Below, piece by piece: positions 32,985-44,548 of a DNA stretch of 64,000 bases. How positions within the stretch are numbered: the stretch's first letter is position 1; each line of letters opens with the position of its first letter. The translations under genes were made by a program, and so were the position numbers. The DNA comes from Gonocerus acuteangulatus (taxonomy: Eukaryota; Arthropoda; Insecta; Hemiptera; Coreidae): assembly GCA_946811695.1 (NCBI GenBank), contig OX328125.1:106087347-106151346 (forward strand). The letters are read 5' to 3'. A model generated the notes under the pieces. That model made no database searches, was not told where the DNA came from, and saw only the letters and a list, made by a program, of their open reading frames with translations.

Positions 32985-33578
32985 GTGGTATTTTTAACTG
33001 ATCTAGCTGGACAAAACTCCAAAAATTCATGAAAACAAATCCCTAATTGGACCTTGCAGTATTTTCTTAGATAGTATATAGATTACAAAACAAGAATAAG
33101 TTGGCTCAAATACGTCAAAACTTAGGGATACGGCTTGTTTATATTAGGATGTCTTACCACAAAGTTCATTACTCCATCTTTAGACGAATATTGCAGTTTA
33201 GAAACTGCTTTGTCAGTACTACAAATTTATTCCAGGTTTCAGAAAGGTATGTATGACCTTCTTTCATTATTTATCACAATAAGTTACCATTAATGTTTGC
33301 TTTACCTGATGCGATTTGTAATACCCTTATTGGTACGTTATTATGAGACATATCTTTTGCTGTCCGGCCTCGTCCGGTCTAGTTCTAATTTTTCCTTATT
33401 TGTTAATTAAGTATTGACTTGGGAAAGCAAGAATTAGCTGCCAGAATCTGCCAATTCAATAATGATAACTGATTTTTTGAAAAAAATGCTGATATCGAAA
33501 AGGGAATTTTTTTCCACACAAAAAACAGGAAGGTATAAAAAAATGTACACCAACAATTTGGTTTGCCAGAAGAGAAGG

Positions 33579-33615
<37 letters not shown>

Positions 33616-34456
33616 ACATTTACGTGATAAGGGAGAAACAGGAAACCGAACAAAAAGTGTTGAGAGAAAAATGTGTTGGTGAATAGCTTGATACAAGTTA
33701 GGATTAGGATACACAATCAGATGTAGAAGAAGATTTATGTATATCTGCCAGTAGGGGGGGGGGGGAGCTATCGAATATTGAAGATGTATTTCTGTGTTTA
33801 CTATACTCGAGCGATCCGTATATTTCTAGTATGAATGCAGAAATTCAACGACATAAGGAAGGGTTTCCTTCCTTCCCAGGTGAAATGATTAATTTTTTGA
33901 ATGAACCGTTACTTGACCAAGAATGATTTATTAGTTTTGATAACTTAATTTCGATTATATCTTTTGTTGTATTGTTGTGTTATCAATTATTTATTTTTTC
34001 AATTTCAAATATTATTATTATTAGTATGGGGGTGGGGTCTCTCAGAAAACTGGGGAATATTTTTACTGGGGGATAGTTCCAACCAGTAAAAAAATTATTT
34101 TTATTTTTAGAAATATTTTTTTCTTTCTTCTTTTCTTTTCTTTTCTTCTTCTTCTTCTTATTATTATTATTATTATTATTTGTAATACCTAGTCTTGAAG
34201 CTTTTTGTTGTTGTTGCCTTTAAAAAAGTTAAAAAATTAAAAAAAAAAAAAGAATAATAATAAAAAAAATTAATTTTAATTTTGGTTAACACTTAAAACG
34301 TAATAAAAAACGGCGTTTTCTGCTGAAAAAGTTAGAAAACAACGGTAAGACCCTATTTCCGACCCTAAAATAGGGTATATTCGTGATCAGCAAGTCATTT
34401 TCTATAAGAATCCGTGATAAAATAATTTTGTCCAGCTAGATCAGTTAAAAATACCA
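32985..34456 (-). mobile_element. TIR element F, copy 2, inverted and adjacent
   Basis: Inverse copy of 31.89-32.98 kb, starting CACAGTGGTATTTTTAACTG at 32985 and ending ATCAGTTAAAAATACCACT at about 34438-34456. It has an extra segment of about 430 bp (33940-34430) missing from copy 1, with (CTT)n and (TTA)n runs. Together the two copies make a palindrome of about 2.5 kb. Confidence 0.75.
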
Positions 34457-34538
34457 CTTTATGTTGCGGTCAGTTAACAGTATTACATTTGTTGTTACCT
34501 TTATTCTACTGAGCACTCAAAAATACATTTGGACTCAA

Positions 34539-34615
34539 GTTTTGAAAAATTTCTTCAAATCTTTATCGATCCTACCTACTAAATGATGAATGACCCCCGT
34601 TAAAATTTATATATG
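34539..34615 (+). mobile_element. HINE-A 5' fragment
   Basis: TTTTGAAAAATTTCTTCAAA, TCTTTATCGATCCTACCTA and GACCCCCGTTAAAATTTATA match HINE-A bases about 135-210. It is cut by the next TIR element exactly at the TA/TG repeat; the right flank at 36.78 kb resumes with GTGTGTCT, the HINE-A sequence that follows this tract. Confidence 0.7.
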
Positions 34616-36778
34616 TGTGAGGAGTATCAAAGTTGGACAACTCCATTTTTTTCAGTTTTGAGATTTTTGTCGATTCTTAAGTGGATTTTTATGCTGCATT
34701 CGATTTTACAACTGTTTTTCATTAAAAACGGACAGAAAATAGGTAAAATAGCGTTTATTTCAACCGTTCAGAATCAAAATATGGACAATTCCAACATAGT
34801 TTGGTTTCAAAAAATGAGATAGCCAATGAGAAGCTTGCATTCATGCAATCTGCTCCCAACATGCACTGCAAATCCATCATGGCTGAATGTTTATAGTTAC
34901 TTGTAATAAATGAATTTGGCGATAATTCTTATATAACTAGCTGTTATCCGATCATGTAAACCATAATTGTAACAAAGCAATAAAGGCAATGTTTACTATG
35001 TATCCATACTTCAATAGACAATCCACACTTTCCAAACAGAACAAAACTCTAATTTACAAACTATGCATTCGACCAATACTCACCTATGCTTGTCCAGTCT
35101 GGAGCTACACTTCAAATTCTAATTATAGTAAAATTCAAATAATTCAAAATAAATGCCTCCGAATAATAACTAACCAACCGATTTATACAAAAATTAATAA
35201 ACTTCATTCGCTCGCTAATATTATAAGCTTAAAAACCTTTATTCGTAACCTGGCCAAAAAGTTCTTTTTTTACAGATGCAAATTAAATAAAAATCATTTA
35301 ATTAAGAATTTAGGAAATTATAATAAAAATTCATTAAAAAGATATGTCCATAAAAGGCCGAAACACATATTCTTAAAATATTTATAAGTTGTAATCAGTA
35401 AGTTACCTGTGAATCATATTTCATTTTATTTTGTTTTGTATGTAACATATTTTTTACATCTAGCAGCATATTTTTTTTTTCTTTATGTATTGTACTATTG
35501 TTAACACTTGTTATGGTGTGATTCTTTTATTAATTATGAATAGGTTTTATTTCATTTTGTTTTTTCCTATATTGCAAAATTGTGTCCTAAATATTGTAAC
35601 AAATTAGATTAATCGCTTAAAGTGTATCTGGTATCGGGAACAGATTGTAATATTCTTTTAAATAAATAAATAAATTTGGAAAAAAAAAAAAGCTGTTATC
35701 CGGCACATTGTGGTTCCGAATGCCGGATTTTGGGACAAAACCTCTAGGTACTTGAATCTTTCTGATTTAGGAATGATTTTTGAAGAATTTCTTTTGTGCC
35801 GAGTCGAATGAGACCACTACCAATTCTATAGAATAATTATTTTATTAATAAACGGGCTTTATATAACAACAACCGTGAAAAACAGCCGGTATTTAATTTA
35901 AAATATTCATACTTTACTCAAGTGGTAGAGCTATGTATCCTTCCAAATATATTTTCAAGACCTGAAGTGAATTAATTAACAACTAATATGGTACTGGTAA
36001 CTGTTCTCGACATATTTCTCTTTTTTTAAATTTTCGCGTATAACAAATAAATATTGACAGTTTCACACTAGATATTAAATAGATCTCATCGTTAATGTTC
36101 AGTTATTTGCTATTAAAAACTTTTCAACAACTCTCTGCAGAAAATACTAATGGTTAACTCGTTTTTCATAAAATAATCGCATCGCTAATTGATAACTTTA
36201 TTTTATTAGCTGTGCACAGGTATGGCTGAGTACGGCGATGAAAATTATAGCACAGCCACTTCAATACATGTAGTTATAGGTAAAACTGTGCGAAGAGGAT
36301 AGCTAAGTACCACTTTTTTTCTAAACTTAATAAAATAAGGATAATTTAGTTTCATTTCAGTTTTGTCAGACTTTATTTAAATAACATTTTTCATGTAATT
36401 TTTAACTATATAATTTTGATTTAATACATTAGACATAATTACATTATATTAAAACAATCTCGAGCATACCAAATTCATATTTGTTTGGTTTCAAAAGAGG
36501 ATAGGTTCAGTTTTCAAATGGCTCCCTTTGGTTTCAAAAACATACAATTCCATGACTTGGTTTCAAACATGGACAACTGCACTATTTAAAGTGTAATTAC
36601 GGCCTTAATACTTATATCATTTTGTAGTGCCTTTGAAATAATGTTTCTGAGGCCTATAAGAATAACATATAAAAAAATCACCATGATACTGACATCAATA
36701 TAGTAGATATGGTTTTTTGCCTCTCCTGTAAAAAAAAAGCAAAAGTGGAGTTGTCCAACTTTGATACTAAGCTCCTCG
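34616..36778. mobile_element. TIR element with nested LINE
   Basis: TGAGGAGTATCAAAGTTGGA, CAACTCCA at the left and the inverse (TGGAGTTGTCCAACTTTGAT, CTCCTCGTGTG) at the right. The inner sides share TTTGGTTTCAAAA and ATGGACAA(T/C)T phrases. Without the LINE it is about 1.4 kb. No transposase frame was recognised. Confidence 0.7.
34951..35690 (+). pseudogene. 5'-truncated Jockey-like LINE with 12-bp target duplication
   Basis: 34989-35387 encodes 132 codons: LSKQNKTLIYKLCIRPILTY, ACPVWSYTS, IQIIQNKCLRIITNQPIY, then a basic end. NK-x-x-IYK-x-x-(I/L)-RPI-x-TYACPVW and Q-x-x-QNK-x-LR-x-I are hallmarks of the Jockey-clade ORF2 segment just after the reverse transcriptase. The frame is open but lacks all catalytic parts. 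A 3' UTR follows, ending AAATAAATAAATAAATTTGG and poly-A. The target duplication AGCTGTTATCCG is at 34939-34950 and 35691-35702. Confidence 0.88.
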
Positions 36779-37164
36779 TGTGTCTATTTACAAAATACTG
36801 TTTATATTGAGTCAGCTGTTATTCCAAACAAATTATTCAGGATTGCTTTGTAGGCTTCCCAAGGTCTGAGGATGTGGGCAGCGTGAAGTATTAATATAGG
36901 AACTTTAAAAAAAAAAAAACTTTAATTACTGAGCAAATTGCCATTCCTAATACCTATTTGGCTTATTCTTGCACCAAATCCCTCTCATTCGTATCAAAGT
37001 ACCAAAAAATACGGCCGGTTGTTTGTGGCTGGTGTTGTATATAAGTGAAAGTAAACGTTCAAATAAATAAATAAAATAAAATTTATTTAAATAGTCTATT
37101 TTCTGAGTTAAAGAATAATACTCCTCTAACCCTTCGTTATATTGTGCCAAACAATGTTTGCAAC
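36779..37164. other. No recognisable feature
   Basis: Right flank of the TIR element, then AT-rich sequence with an (AAAT)n-like run near 37060-37090. Confidence 0.4.
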
Positions 37165-37350
37165 ATATGGTTCATTGTGAAGTGTACATATGGTTCATTG
37201 CGAAGTGTACATATGGTTCATTGCGAAGTGTACATATGGTTCATTGCGAAGTGTACATATGGTTCATTGCGAAGTGTACATATGGTTCATTGCGAAGTGT
37301 ACATATGGTTCATTGCGAAGTGTACATATGGTTCATTGCGAAGTGTACAT
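37165..37350. repeat. 23-bp minisatellite, 8 units, abutting HINE-A
   Basis: Eight copies of ATATGGTTCATTGCGAAGTG plus TAC (first unit slightly different). It stops directly at the HINE-A 5' end (ATTTTAGCACTTTCC). Three overlapping repeat-encoded frames are artefacts. Confidence 0.95.
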
Positions 37351-37353
37351 TTT

Positions 37354-37513
37354 AGCACTTTCCTCCGAAGGAAAGTTGCTATTGAGGTTGCGGTCATGAT
37401 GGAATTTTTGAAAAATTTCTTTGAATCTTTATCGATCCTAACTAGTAGACACCAAAAATGACCCCAGTTAAAATTTATATATATATATATTATATATATA
37501 AGTGTGTGTGTGT
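37354..37513 (+). mobile_element. HINE-A 5' fragment
   Basis: AGCACTTTCCTCCGAAGGAA through GACCCCAGTTAAAATTTATA, (TA)n and GTGTGTG. The HINE-A interior then gives way to unrelated sequence (TTCATTCGGCATCTGTCTCC). Confidence 0.75.
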
Positions 37514-37733
37514 TGTTCATTCGGCATCTGTCTCCAGCGGTCTTGCTCCTCCTATCATCGCAATATTTCGCCGGATTCCTCTCCGGCTTCTTCTGGCCGT
37601 CACTCATCCTTGCTGGTTGGTAAGAGAATGAGTCCGTCCTTGGTCTGGGCTCCCTTTATACGCCTTGGTCGGAGATTGTGCGAGCCAATAAGCTTGGGGG
37701 CTGTGGGCCCAATGGCCACAGCCATGGGAATTA

Positions 37734-37806
<73 letters not shown>
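37514..37806. other. GC-richer segment ending in a 69-base A run
   Basis: 37514-37735 is markedly less AT-rich than the window average (CTCTCCGGCTTCTTCTGGCC, GGGCCCAATGGCCACAGCC) and is followed by an A run at about 37737-37805. It has the look of a retroposed transcript or LINE/SINE 3' end. The frames crossing it (37502-37813 plus; 37604-37945 minus) mostly read poly-K or poly-F and are unsupported. Confidence 0.4.
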
Positions 37807-37807
<1 letters not shown>

Positions 37808-38044
37808 GTTTAGAGCCTTCTGCACAAATTCAGGAACATAAATATGCTTTAGGTCCACCCGAACAAACCTATGTAATGTACTGTATAACATACAGTCTTC
37901 TTTTTCATTCATGGCCACCGCGCATGCGCGAACGCTAGCGAACACTTTTTTGTAACGTTTTTTTTTTTTTCAGTTTGGTCATCGCTAAAGCATATTTATG
38001 CTAAAAATAAAATCGTTGAAACTTTGAAATTTCAGCTTACTTAG

Positions 38045-38228
38045 GAGGTTACCGGCAAGAGGAGTTTAAGGGTTCGGGATATTATTACCCCGCATAGACC
38101 ATCACCAGGTATAGGGTAAACTCTATGAGGGGTAAAATCACAGTTCATTTATAGTAATTCAAGGTCTGCCATCATAGTTGAAATGAAGATCAAACAGAAA
38201 TAATATTATGAAATAAATACAGTTATTC
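38045..38228 (-). mobile_element. Repeat EP, P half, next to foldback D
   Basis: Inverse of the P sequence at 48.43 and 49.02 kb: GGTTCGGGATATTATTACC, CCATCACCAGGTATAGGGTA, ACTCTATGAGG, GGTCTGCCATCATAGTTGAA. It is uninterrupted where the 48-kb copy carries mariner. Continues across CAGAAATAATATTATGAAAT to the D insertion at about 38.23 kb; the E half resumes at about 39.13 kb. Confidence 0.75.
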
Positions 38229-39131
38229 GGAGAGCTGGCAACGCACTTTTCATGAAGTATTTTATGCACCCTGAAATTTTGCTATAATGTACCTCTTAGG
38301 TAGATAAGAAGGTAAATATGTGTTTCCTGGACATACCTTGGAACACCAGGTACTGCGCATAGGGGAAAGGTGCAAAACAATATTGCCCAAAAATAGTGTT
38401 TTATTCAGAATCCAACTATTATTAATGAAAAAAATTACAAATTAAGGCCATTTTAAAATTAATAATAAATAAGGCAGGCACTTTTAAGGGGGTTAAAATG
38501 TTAATTTAAAAAACAAAAAAAGTACCTAGTTTTTATTTTTAATATTAAATGAAGTGCTTTATTCACGCTGCGATTTAAACAGCGTCTTCAATAAACACAT
38601 TTGAAAATAATTGCAAAAGGGCAGACACTTTTGTGGGGTTTAATTATCAGGAAATATAAAAATAAATGTTGCCTATCATAGACTACAATACACTGCGCGT
38701 AACCGTAAGAGTGCATGAGACGACCGCGCAGTGTTGGTTGTTTTCTGTGCTCACATTGGTTCTTGCTCACATGATCTCGTACAGCTGTTCCGGGTTTAAT
38801 GGCAGCGCGAATAAAACTCTCATTTAATATTCGAATAAAAACAATTAATTTTTTTTTTTTTTTTTTTTACGTTTTGTTGCCCTTAAAAGTGTCTGCGATA
38901 TTTATTATTCATTGGAAAAATGTCTTAATTTTACATTAATGATAATTGGCTTCTGAATAAAACTCTATTTTTGGGAAATATTTTTTTGTACCTTTCCCCT
39001 ATGCGCAGTACCTGGTGTTCCAAGGTATGTCCAGGAAACACATATATACCTTCTTATGTATCCAAGATGTACATTATAGCAAAATTTCAAGGTGCATAAA
39101 ACACTTCATGAAAAGTGCGTTGCTGGCTCTC
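38229..39131 (+). mobile_element. Foldback element D copy 2, inserted in EP
   Basis: Same family as 23.83-24.72 kb. Arms start CGGAGAGCTGGCAACGCAC and end with the inverse. The uninterrupted EP copy at 48.39-48.42 kb shows the site (inverse of AGCGTACTGTATTTTTTTC). A 3-bp AGT is present on both sides, a possible target duplication. No transposase. Confidence 0.8.
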
Positions 39132-39390
39132 GGACTAAGTACGCTAACAGCTGACCTGTTCTCCAAGCAACGCATGCTGCCTTGGCTTGCCTGCTCTCTA
39201 ACCAAATAAAAATTCAAACCCCTCTAAAAATACTTAAACATTTTAATATAAAAAAATCCTTTCTTATCAAGTGTTTACTTTCTATAGGGAGTGTCCATGA
39301 ATTTTTCTGTCAAGTGGTTTGGGCTGGGCGTGATAGGTCTGTGAGTGAGTGAGTGAGTGGTATTTGACAAATATATAGTAGATAAGGCTG
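39132..39390 (+). mobile_element. Repeat EP, E half
   Basis: GTACGCTAACAGCTGACCTG, CTTGGCTTGCCTGCTCTCTA, CAAACCCCTCTAAAAATA, AAAAATCCTTTCTTATCAAG, GGGCTGGGCGTGATAGGTC and GTGAGTGAGTGAGTGGTATT recur inverted at 46.47-46.69 and 48.15-48.42 kb. Confidence 0.75.
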
Positions 39391-39689
39391 ATTTTAATGT
39401 TCTGTAGACTTTCTGCAATTTTCTCAATTTATTTGAAAAATTTTGATTCATTCAAAAAAATAACTAAAATATCAATTGATGCATAAATAACTATAGCTAT
39501 TTATAGAAAATAAAGAGTTTTAATTGAATAAGTTTAGTTTATAAAACAAAGCTAATATTGGAAAGTAAAGATGAAAGCCTATCTGAACAGTAAGGTTTAA
39601 GGTTTGCCTAAAGGGAGGGAGGTCGGTGTCCTGCCTAATTAGGGGGTGTTAAAGTTCGGGGGTCGATAAACCCAAGTCTTGGGGGGGGG

Positions 39690-40080
39690 GGAAGGCTTAT
39701 TCTCTCCTTCTTTACAATTTAAATTCATCATTTAATGATGGAAGGATTGTATAGGAAAAGATTTATAACACTTATATAGCGTTGTATATAATTTATACAA
39801 TTGATAAACAGAATTTAATACAATACATATCAAATCGATAGGCCAAGATTTCTCTCACCTAGGCTTATTCTGTGCTTCTTTGAACGCTAAATTATTATTT
39901 AAATGTGGAAGGATTGAATTGAACAAGATTTATAACACTTATATAGCAGTCTAAAATATAAGTTTTACAATTTATTTATAGAATTTAAAATAATACAATA
40001 TATATATAAAATCGATAGGCCAAGATTTCTCACCTAGGCTCATTATCTGCTTCTTTGAAAGCTAAATTTATCATTTATTG
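39690..40080. repeat. Degenerate tandem repeat, about 185-bp period, two units
   Basis: GATTTATAACACTTATATAG, TACAAT..ATATC-type stretches, ATCGATAGGCCAAGATTTCT, CACCTAGGCT and CTTCTTTGAA occur twice, near 39760-39890 and 39930-40070. Confidence 0.75.
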
Positions 40081-40469
40081 GCGATACAATACAATTTCAT
40101 TGGCGAATACAATTTTGCCAGTACTGCAATACAACGCTGTTAAACACTTACTGACAGGGAGTAGACTCAGACGAAACATTAACTTACCACAAAACATGAA
40201 TGAAATGCTTTCAGAAGACTCCAAACATTAATGGCTATTCTAAAGGGGTTAGAGTTGCGACAAGCCGTATCCTCCACAATACAAGGGCGAAGTCCCGAAT
40301 CTGAAAACGAGATTTCCGTATTCTATTCTTTGACATGGCAGGTACTATATCACAGATATATTCCAAGTCCTTTCAAACATAAATCGTAATATTGAAGGTA
40401 AGAAAAATTAAATTTTCCAAAGTGGTCAAAGGTCCAACACCTTCCCATATTTAGAAACAAGAAAAAGTG

Positions 40470-40471
<2 letters not shown>
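40081..40471. other. No recognisable feature
   Basis: AT-rich sequence; no supported gene or repeat. Confidence 0.4.

Positions 40472-40530
<59 letters not shown>
40472..40530. repeat. (TA)n microsatellite
   Basis: Uninterrupted TA run immediately upstream of a SINE head. Confidence 0.95.
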
Positions 40531-40531
<1 letters not shown>

Positions 40532-40800
40532 GGGGGCGAGGTTAGCTCAGTGGTAGAGAGAGCTTTGGACTAATAAGCTAATAAGATTTTTTCTTCTAGT
40601 GTCTTCGTTCATGGGTTGAATTCGGCCTCCCTGACCGTCCCTAGGCCAGCCCAGCCTTTAATTAATTCAATTAATAATGGGTACCTTGGATGCTAATGAC
40701 TCTAGCAGTCGAAGCAGCCAAGGGGAAAATCAGGCGGCTGGAGCATAGTACTGACCATACTATCTCCCAAGTGTGCCGTAGGGTCATGAATCAGAGACTG
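40531..40800 (+). mobile_element. tRNA-derived SINE, copy 2
   Basis: The head GGGGGCGAGGTTAGCTCAG, TGGTAGAGAGAGC has a clear A box, but the B-box region present in the 10-kb copy is deleted here. The body is the same (TCATGGGTTGAATTCGGCC, GGGTACCTTGGATGCTAATG, GGTCATGAATCAGAGAC). (TA)n tracts sit at both ends. Confidence 0.8.
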
Positions 40801-40805
40801 ATTTT

Positions 40806-40808
40806 ATA

Positions 40809-40870
<62 letters not shown>
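40806..40870. repeat. (TA)n microsatellite
   Basis: TA run directly after the SINE 3' end. Confidence 0.95.
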
Positions 40871-40875
<5 letters not shown>

Positions 40876-41740
40876 TTGAGGGAAAAGTTTCCTATCATCA
40901 TAGGTCCCAAATGGTTCTTGGAGGCGCTGCAGCTTTATAACATGCTAAAACCACGTTTTTCAGACTCCAAATCCCGGTAACTTCTCTACATATGGTGTTA
41001 GAGGAAAAAGCTTAAAATGGTGTAAAACTAAATTCTGCTAATTTTTTTAATAAGATATATATTTATATATGCACATTCTCTAGTTTTGGTAAATCGGTCA
41101 ACTAAATACTCAAAATTTCCATCTCAATATACTTCTTGTGCCAGCTCATCTTGTAGAGGTTTTTGTTGCTCTAAATCCCAGATGCGTGACCGCTTAAGGA
41201 AACCACGTTTATTGGGCTATACTTGGTTGGGGACGTATTGATATCACTGCACTCATAGCATATTAGTTCTAATAGCCAAAAAACATTGAATGCTCCAATT
41301 TAAAAGACAAAAAGTCCGCCTCAAACCCCAACCCTGGTGACAATTTCGCCGTGAGAGTGAGCGAGTGAAAGACGAAGGCTCTGTACATATAAGGGGAACC
41401 AACTCCAAGGTTCTATAGCCGAGGTCGACAAATCCTTCAGCCTATAGCTGCTCTGCGAATGTAATGATTTTAATGGGCCCTTTCTATAATTAAAAAGAAA
41501 AAAGGCGTATTAACTTCTTTAGATAAAATAAAAGTGGATTCCAGAGCTAGACAATCACTACAACAACATAAAAAAAACGTTTGCTCTCTAAAATGTTGTA
41601 TAAATCCAGATTTTGTAGAAAACCACCAATTAAATTTTGTTGTTTGTATGAATTCATCATTTCCGTATTTCCTGAATGGTATATAGTACCTATATATTTT
41701 GTTTAACGAGGATAAACAACCCCCAAGTACAAATTTATAT
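40871..41740. other. No recognisable feature
   Basis: Mixed sequence. No open frame longer than background and no repeat shared elsewhere in the window. Confidence 0.4.
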
Positions 41741-42410
41741 TTAACTAGCCGTTACCCGGCTTGCCATGCTACGCCTACTTTCTGCGTATAGAAAAGCCTA
41801 AATAAATTAGACACCAAATAAGTATTATTAAAATCTAATAACAAGAATCTGTAACTGTTATGAACCCGTGGCCTCCCAACTGTGAGTCCTAGACGACTTT
41901 GACCTAACCTATAACACCCCCCGTATCAAGACATACATGTATACCAAGTTTCGTAAAAATTGGTCTAACGGTGTGGATTTGTATAAGGGACAAACATACA
42001 GACAGACAGCTATAAGACGTTTTTGACTTAGCCTACGACACTCCCCAGATAAAGATCTACATGTGTACCGAGTTTAGTCAAAATCGGACGAAATGTGTGG
42101 ATTTGTATAAGGGACAAACATAGAGACAGACAGCTGATAGACGTTTTTGACTTAGCCTACAACACTCCCCAGATTAAGATCTACATGAGTACCGAGTTTA
42201 GTCGAAATCGGACGAACGGTGTGGATTTGTATAAGGGACAAACATACAGACAGACAGCTGGTAGATTTTTTTGACCTAGCCTAGGCGATTTCTCGTATCA
42301 AGACCTACCATTATTCCAAGTTTGGTCAAAATCGGTCAAACGGTGTAGATTTGTACAAGGAACAAACAAACAGACAAACAGACAGACACGTGATTTTTAT
42401 ATATATAGAT
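41741..42410. repeat. Interspersed repeat with four 121-bp units
   Basis: After AACTAGCCGTTACCCGGCTT, four units of about 121 bp recur (starting near 41890, 42012, 42133 and 42258), each with GATCTACATG-like, CCGAGTTTAGTCAAAATCGG, GTGTGGATTTGTATAAGG, GACAAACATACAGACAGACA and a TTTTTGACTTAGCCTA-type segment. It ends CAGACACGTGATTTTTATAT. The T-x-AAAATCGG then ACAGACA order also precedes the TA tracts of HINE-B. Similar arrays are common in arthropod repeats; the family is not identified. Confidence 0.8.
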
Positions 42411-42780
42411 ATTGGTTTCCGATTTAAATTTTTCCAAGTTTTGAATGTCATTTCGCTAATTTGTTGATAGAGAATGAAAATATTGATTCCTATTTTTACA
42501 ATTCCATTTTAGCTTTTCTTTGGATTTATGAAGCATTAGATGTTTTATCTTGTTTGTACCACTTTATTAAACAACAGCTTCTATATTTCATGTTCTCTAT
42601 GCCCCCATTTCAGAGGTCTCATAAGGGAACATCCCCATGTGTCCGAAGCCAATTTTTAGGAAACTTTGTATATTTATTAAACACGTGAAAATAATCTATA
42701 CGTATTTTTTTTATGTCGGCCCAATCGCACGTTTATTGAGTGAAAGTACCCTTCCAAAGTATACTTCAAATATTCTAACG
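42411..42780. other. No recognisable feature
   Basis: AT-rich. Short frames at 42461-42688 and 42637-43011 have no recognisable similarity; the second crosses the hairpin at 42.8 kb. Confidence 0.4.
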
Positions 42781-42786
42781 AGGGGT

Positions 42787-42829
42787 GTATACAGTTGTGG
42801 GGTCCATTTTGGACCCCACAACTGTATAC
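42787..42829. repeat. Perfect 19-bp hairpin
   Basis: GTATACAGTTGTGGGGTCC (42787-42805), a 5-base loop ATTTT, then its exact inverse (42811-42829). GTATAC follows again at 42831-42836. It may be a fragment of a terminal inverted repeat. Confidence 0.85.
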
Positions 42830-42974
42830 TGTATACAATTTTTACACCGATTTGGTCCATTTTTTCTTCTTGTGATTCTGCATCGAAAAATAGTCGACAC
42901 GTGTCCGAGCGTTTCGTCCAAGTAATCCGGCGTTGGTCAAGTAATGTTTTAATTTATATATCGAGTTTAGAAAA

Positions 42975-43181
42975 TGATATCGACATGATTCAATCTTTGG
43001 AAGAGTTTTAGCCAACTAAAACTCTATTAAGCCGAAAATAGATTATTTTTTATGAACTCAATTATTTTATTTTATTTATTTTTCAGGGTTTTATAAAATG
43101 TTTACCGATCAAATCAAAATTTCGGGGGTGGGCTGCAGCCCCCTTAGCGCCCCCCCCCCCCCCCCCCTATAAACGCCCATG
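42975..43181. mobile_element. hAT-like MITE fragment (right end)
   Basis: Matches 3.2-3.39 kb in the same orientation: TTGGAAGAGTTTTAGCCAA, TTTTTTATGAACT, GGGTTTTATAAAATGTTTAC, CGATCAAATCAAAATTTCGG, a C run of about 18 and TATAAACGCCCATG. The left half is replaced by other sequence. Confidence 0.7.
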
Positions 43182-43894
43182 CCTTAAGGTATGGCTTTTA
43201 GTTCATCCAGCTATGCGGTCTTTATGACCTTAATTGTATCAAAATGCCATCCATTTATGGGTAATTTCTTTTTCCTTTCAAGCCCGCAAGTGCAGCTTTT
43301 GGTCAATAAATCACAACCAAAAATACGAGTACAGGTGTATTATCGCGATGCAAAAGCCATTGTTTAGCCACAAATCCTAGTGTTTTCTTCTTATTGCTTG
43401 ACGCAGTCGGCGATACCTCGACGGTAATATTCCTTCATTGTCTTAGATTAAAATTAAAAAGAAAGTGGTACATGGAAGATGATAGGATGACTCTTGCGAT
43501 TCGGATTTGCTATTAATCTTTGAAGTTTTCCTGCTCTCTTTAGGTCGCGATCTTTTCCAGTACATCCTACGACTTGACATTAAACGATTTCCTTTGACCA
43601 TCCCCCGCTATTAGATATAGTGTTCATGCTCCTGAAGATAGGATATGAAAGAAGGCGTAGAAGATGGAGGGAGTGACAGAGGGGTGTTTGGGGGTCGTTC
43701 AACCCCTAGAGTCGATACCGACTATACATCAGAGCTGCCGCCCCAACACCAACACCTCCTCGAGTCTAAAGCCTAAATCCTTTCTCGGAAATATACACCA
43801 TCTTGGGGCTGTTTTCCGCCGCTCCTTCATAGGGAGGGACGTCAAGAAAAGATCTCAGAGCTCATTCATTACAGACATAAAAAAATTACTGCTT
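43182..43894. other. No recognisable feature
   Basis: An 87-codon frame at 43664-43927 lies in a GC-richer stretch but overlaps the HINE-B copy 4 start and shows no family motif; not supported. Confidence 0.35.
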
Positions 43895-44004
43895 CGGTTT
43901 CAGCGCGATTCCTCCCTCCCTCCATAAACCGGCGGAGGAACCCCGCTCATAAGGTTGCCCTCAAGACGCAATCCGAAAATGCCGACGAGATAGTACCTTT
44001 CCGA

Positions 44005-44047
<43 letters not shown>

Positions 44048-44492
44048 TCGAAGCTCAAATCCCAAATTTCATATTACTCATACCTACAACAGCTACCTTC
44101 TAATAAATATGAACATAAATAGACAAAGAATCATAAGTCAACTAAGATTAGCGAACAAGAAGACACTTTACCTCAGCATCCACCGGCCAGCATCCAAGAT
44201 ACAAAATAGAAACGAACAAAATATGTACCAACTGTGACTTGTAATAAGAAGACTTGGAGCATCTGCTGTGGCGATGTCCTGAATACTCCAATCTCAGAAA
44301 TACTCTGAAACCTATTATTGATGAACACACCAACAACTCCGTAACTTATTATTTCCTGACCACCTCTAACATCACCGATATAAACGCCTTTTGCATTTAC
44401 TTGGAGGATGTAATGAAGAAAAGAGGCAACCGCAACGTATAGTGGCTGTACCGAACAATCATTTTTTAATTAATTTATATTATAAAAGCTTA

Positions 44493-44548
<56 letters not shown>

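Noticed and set aside
31892..34456. Coding frames inside element F
   Set aside because: They cross homopolymers of T or A, are short, and show no motif I recognise.
34989..35387. Intact retrotransposon gene
   Set aside because: The frame is open, but it covers only the region after the reverse transcriptase and the element is 5'-truncated with target duplication.
37144..37461. Three overlapping 65-105 codon frames
   Set aside because: 23-bp minisatellite read in three frames.
37502..37945. Frames with poly-lysine or poly-phenylalanine across 37.7-37.8 kb
   Set aside because: Produced by a 69-base A run; no domain or start context supports them.
42787..42836. Rho-independent type terminator
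   Set aside because: The context is a eukaryotic repeat region with no associated gene; the hairpin is better explained as a transposon end.
43664..43927. 87-codon frame as a host gene
   Set aside because: No domain, overlaps the HINE-B copy 4 start, and lies among repeats; kept only as an unassigned stretch.
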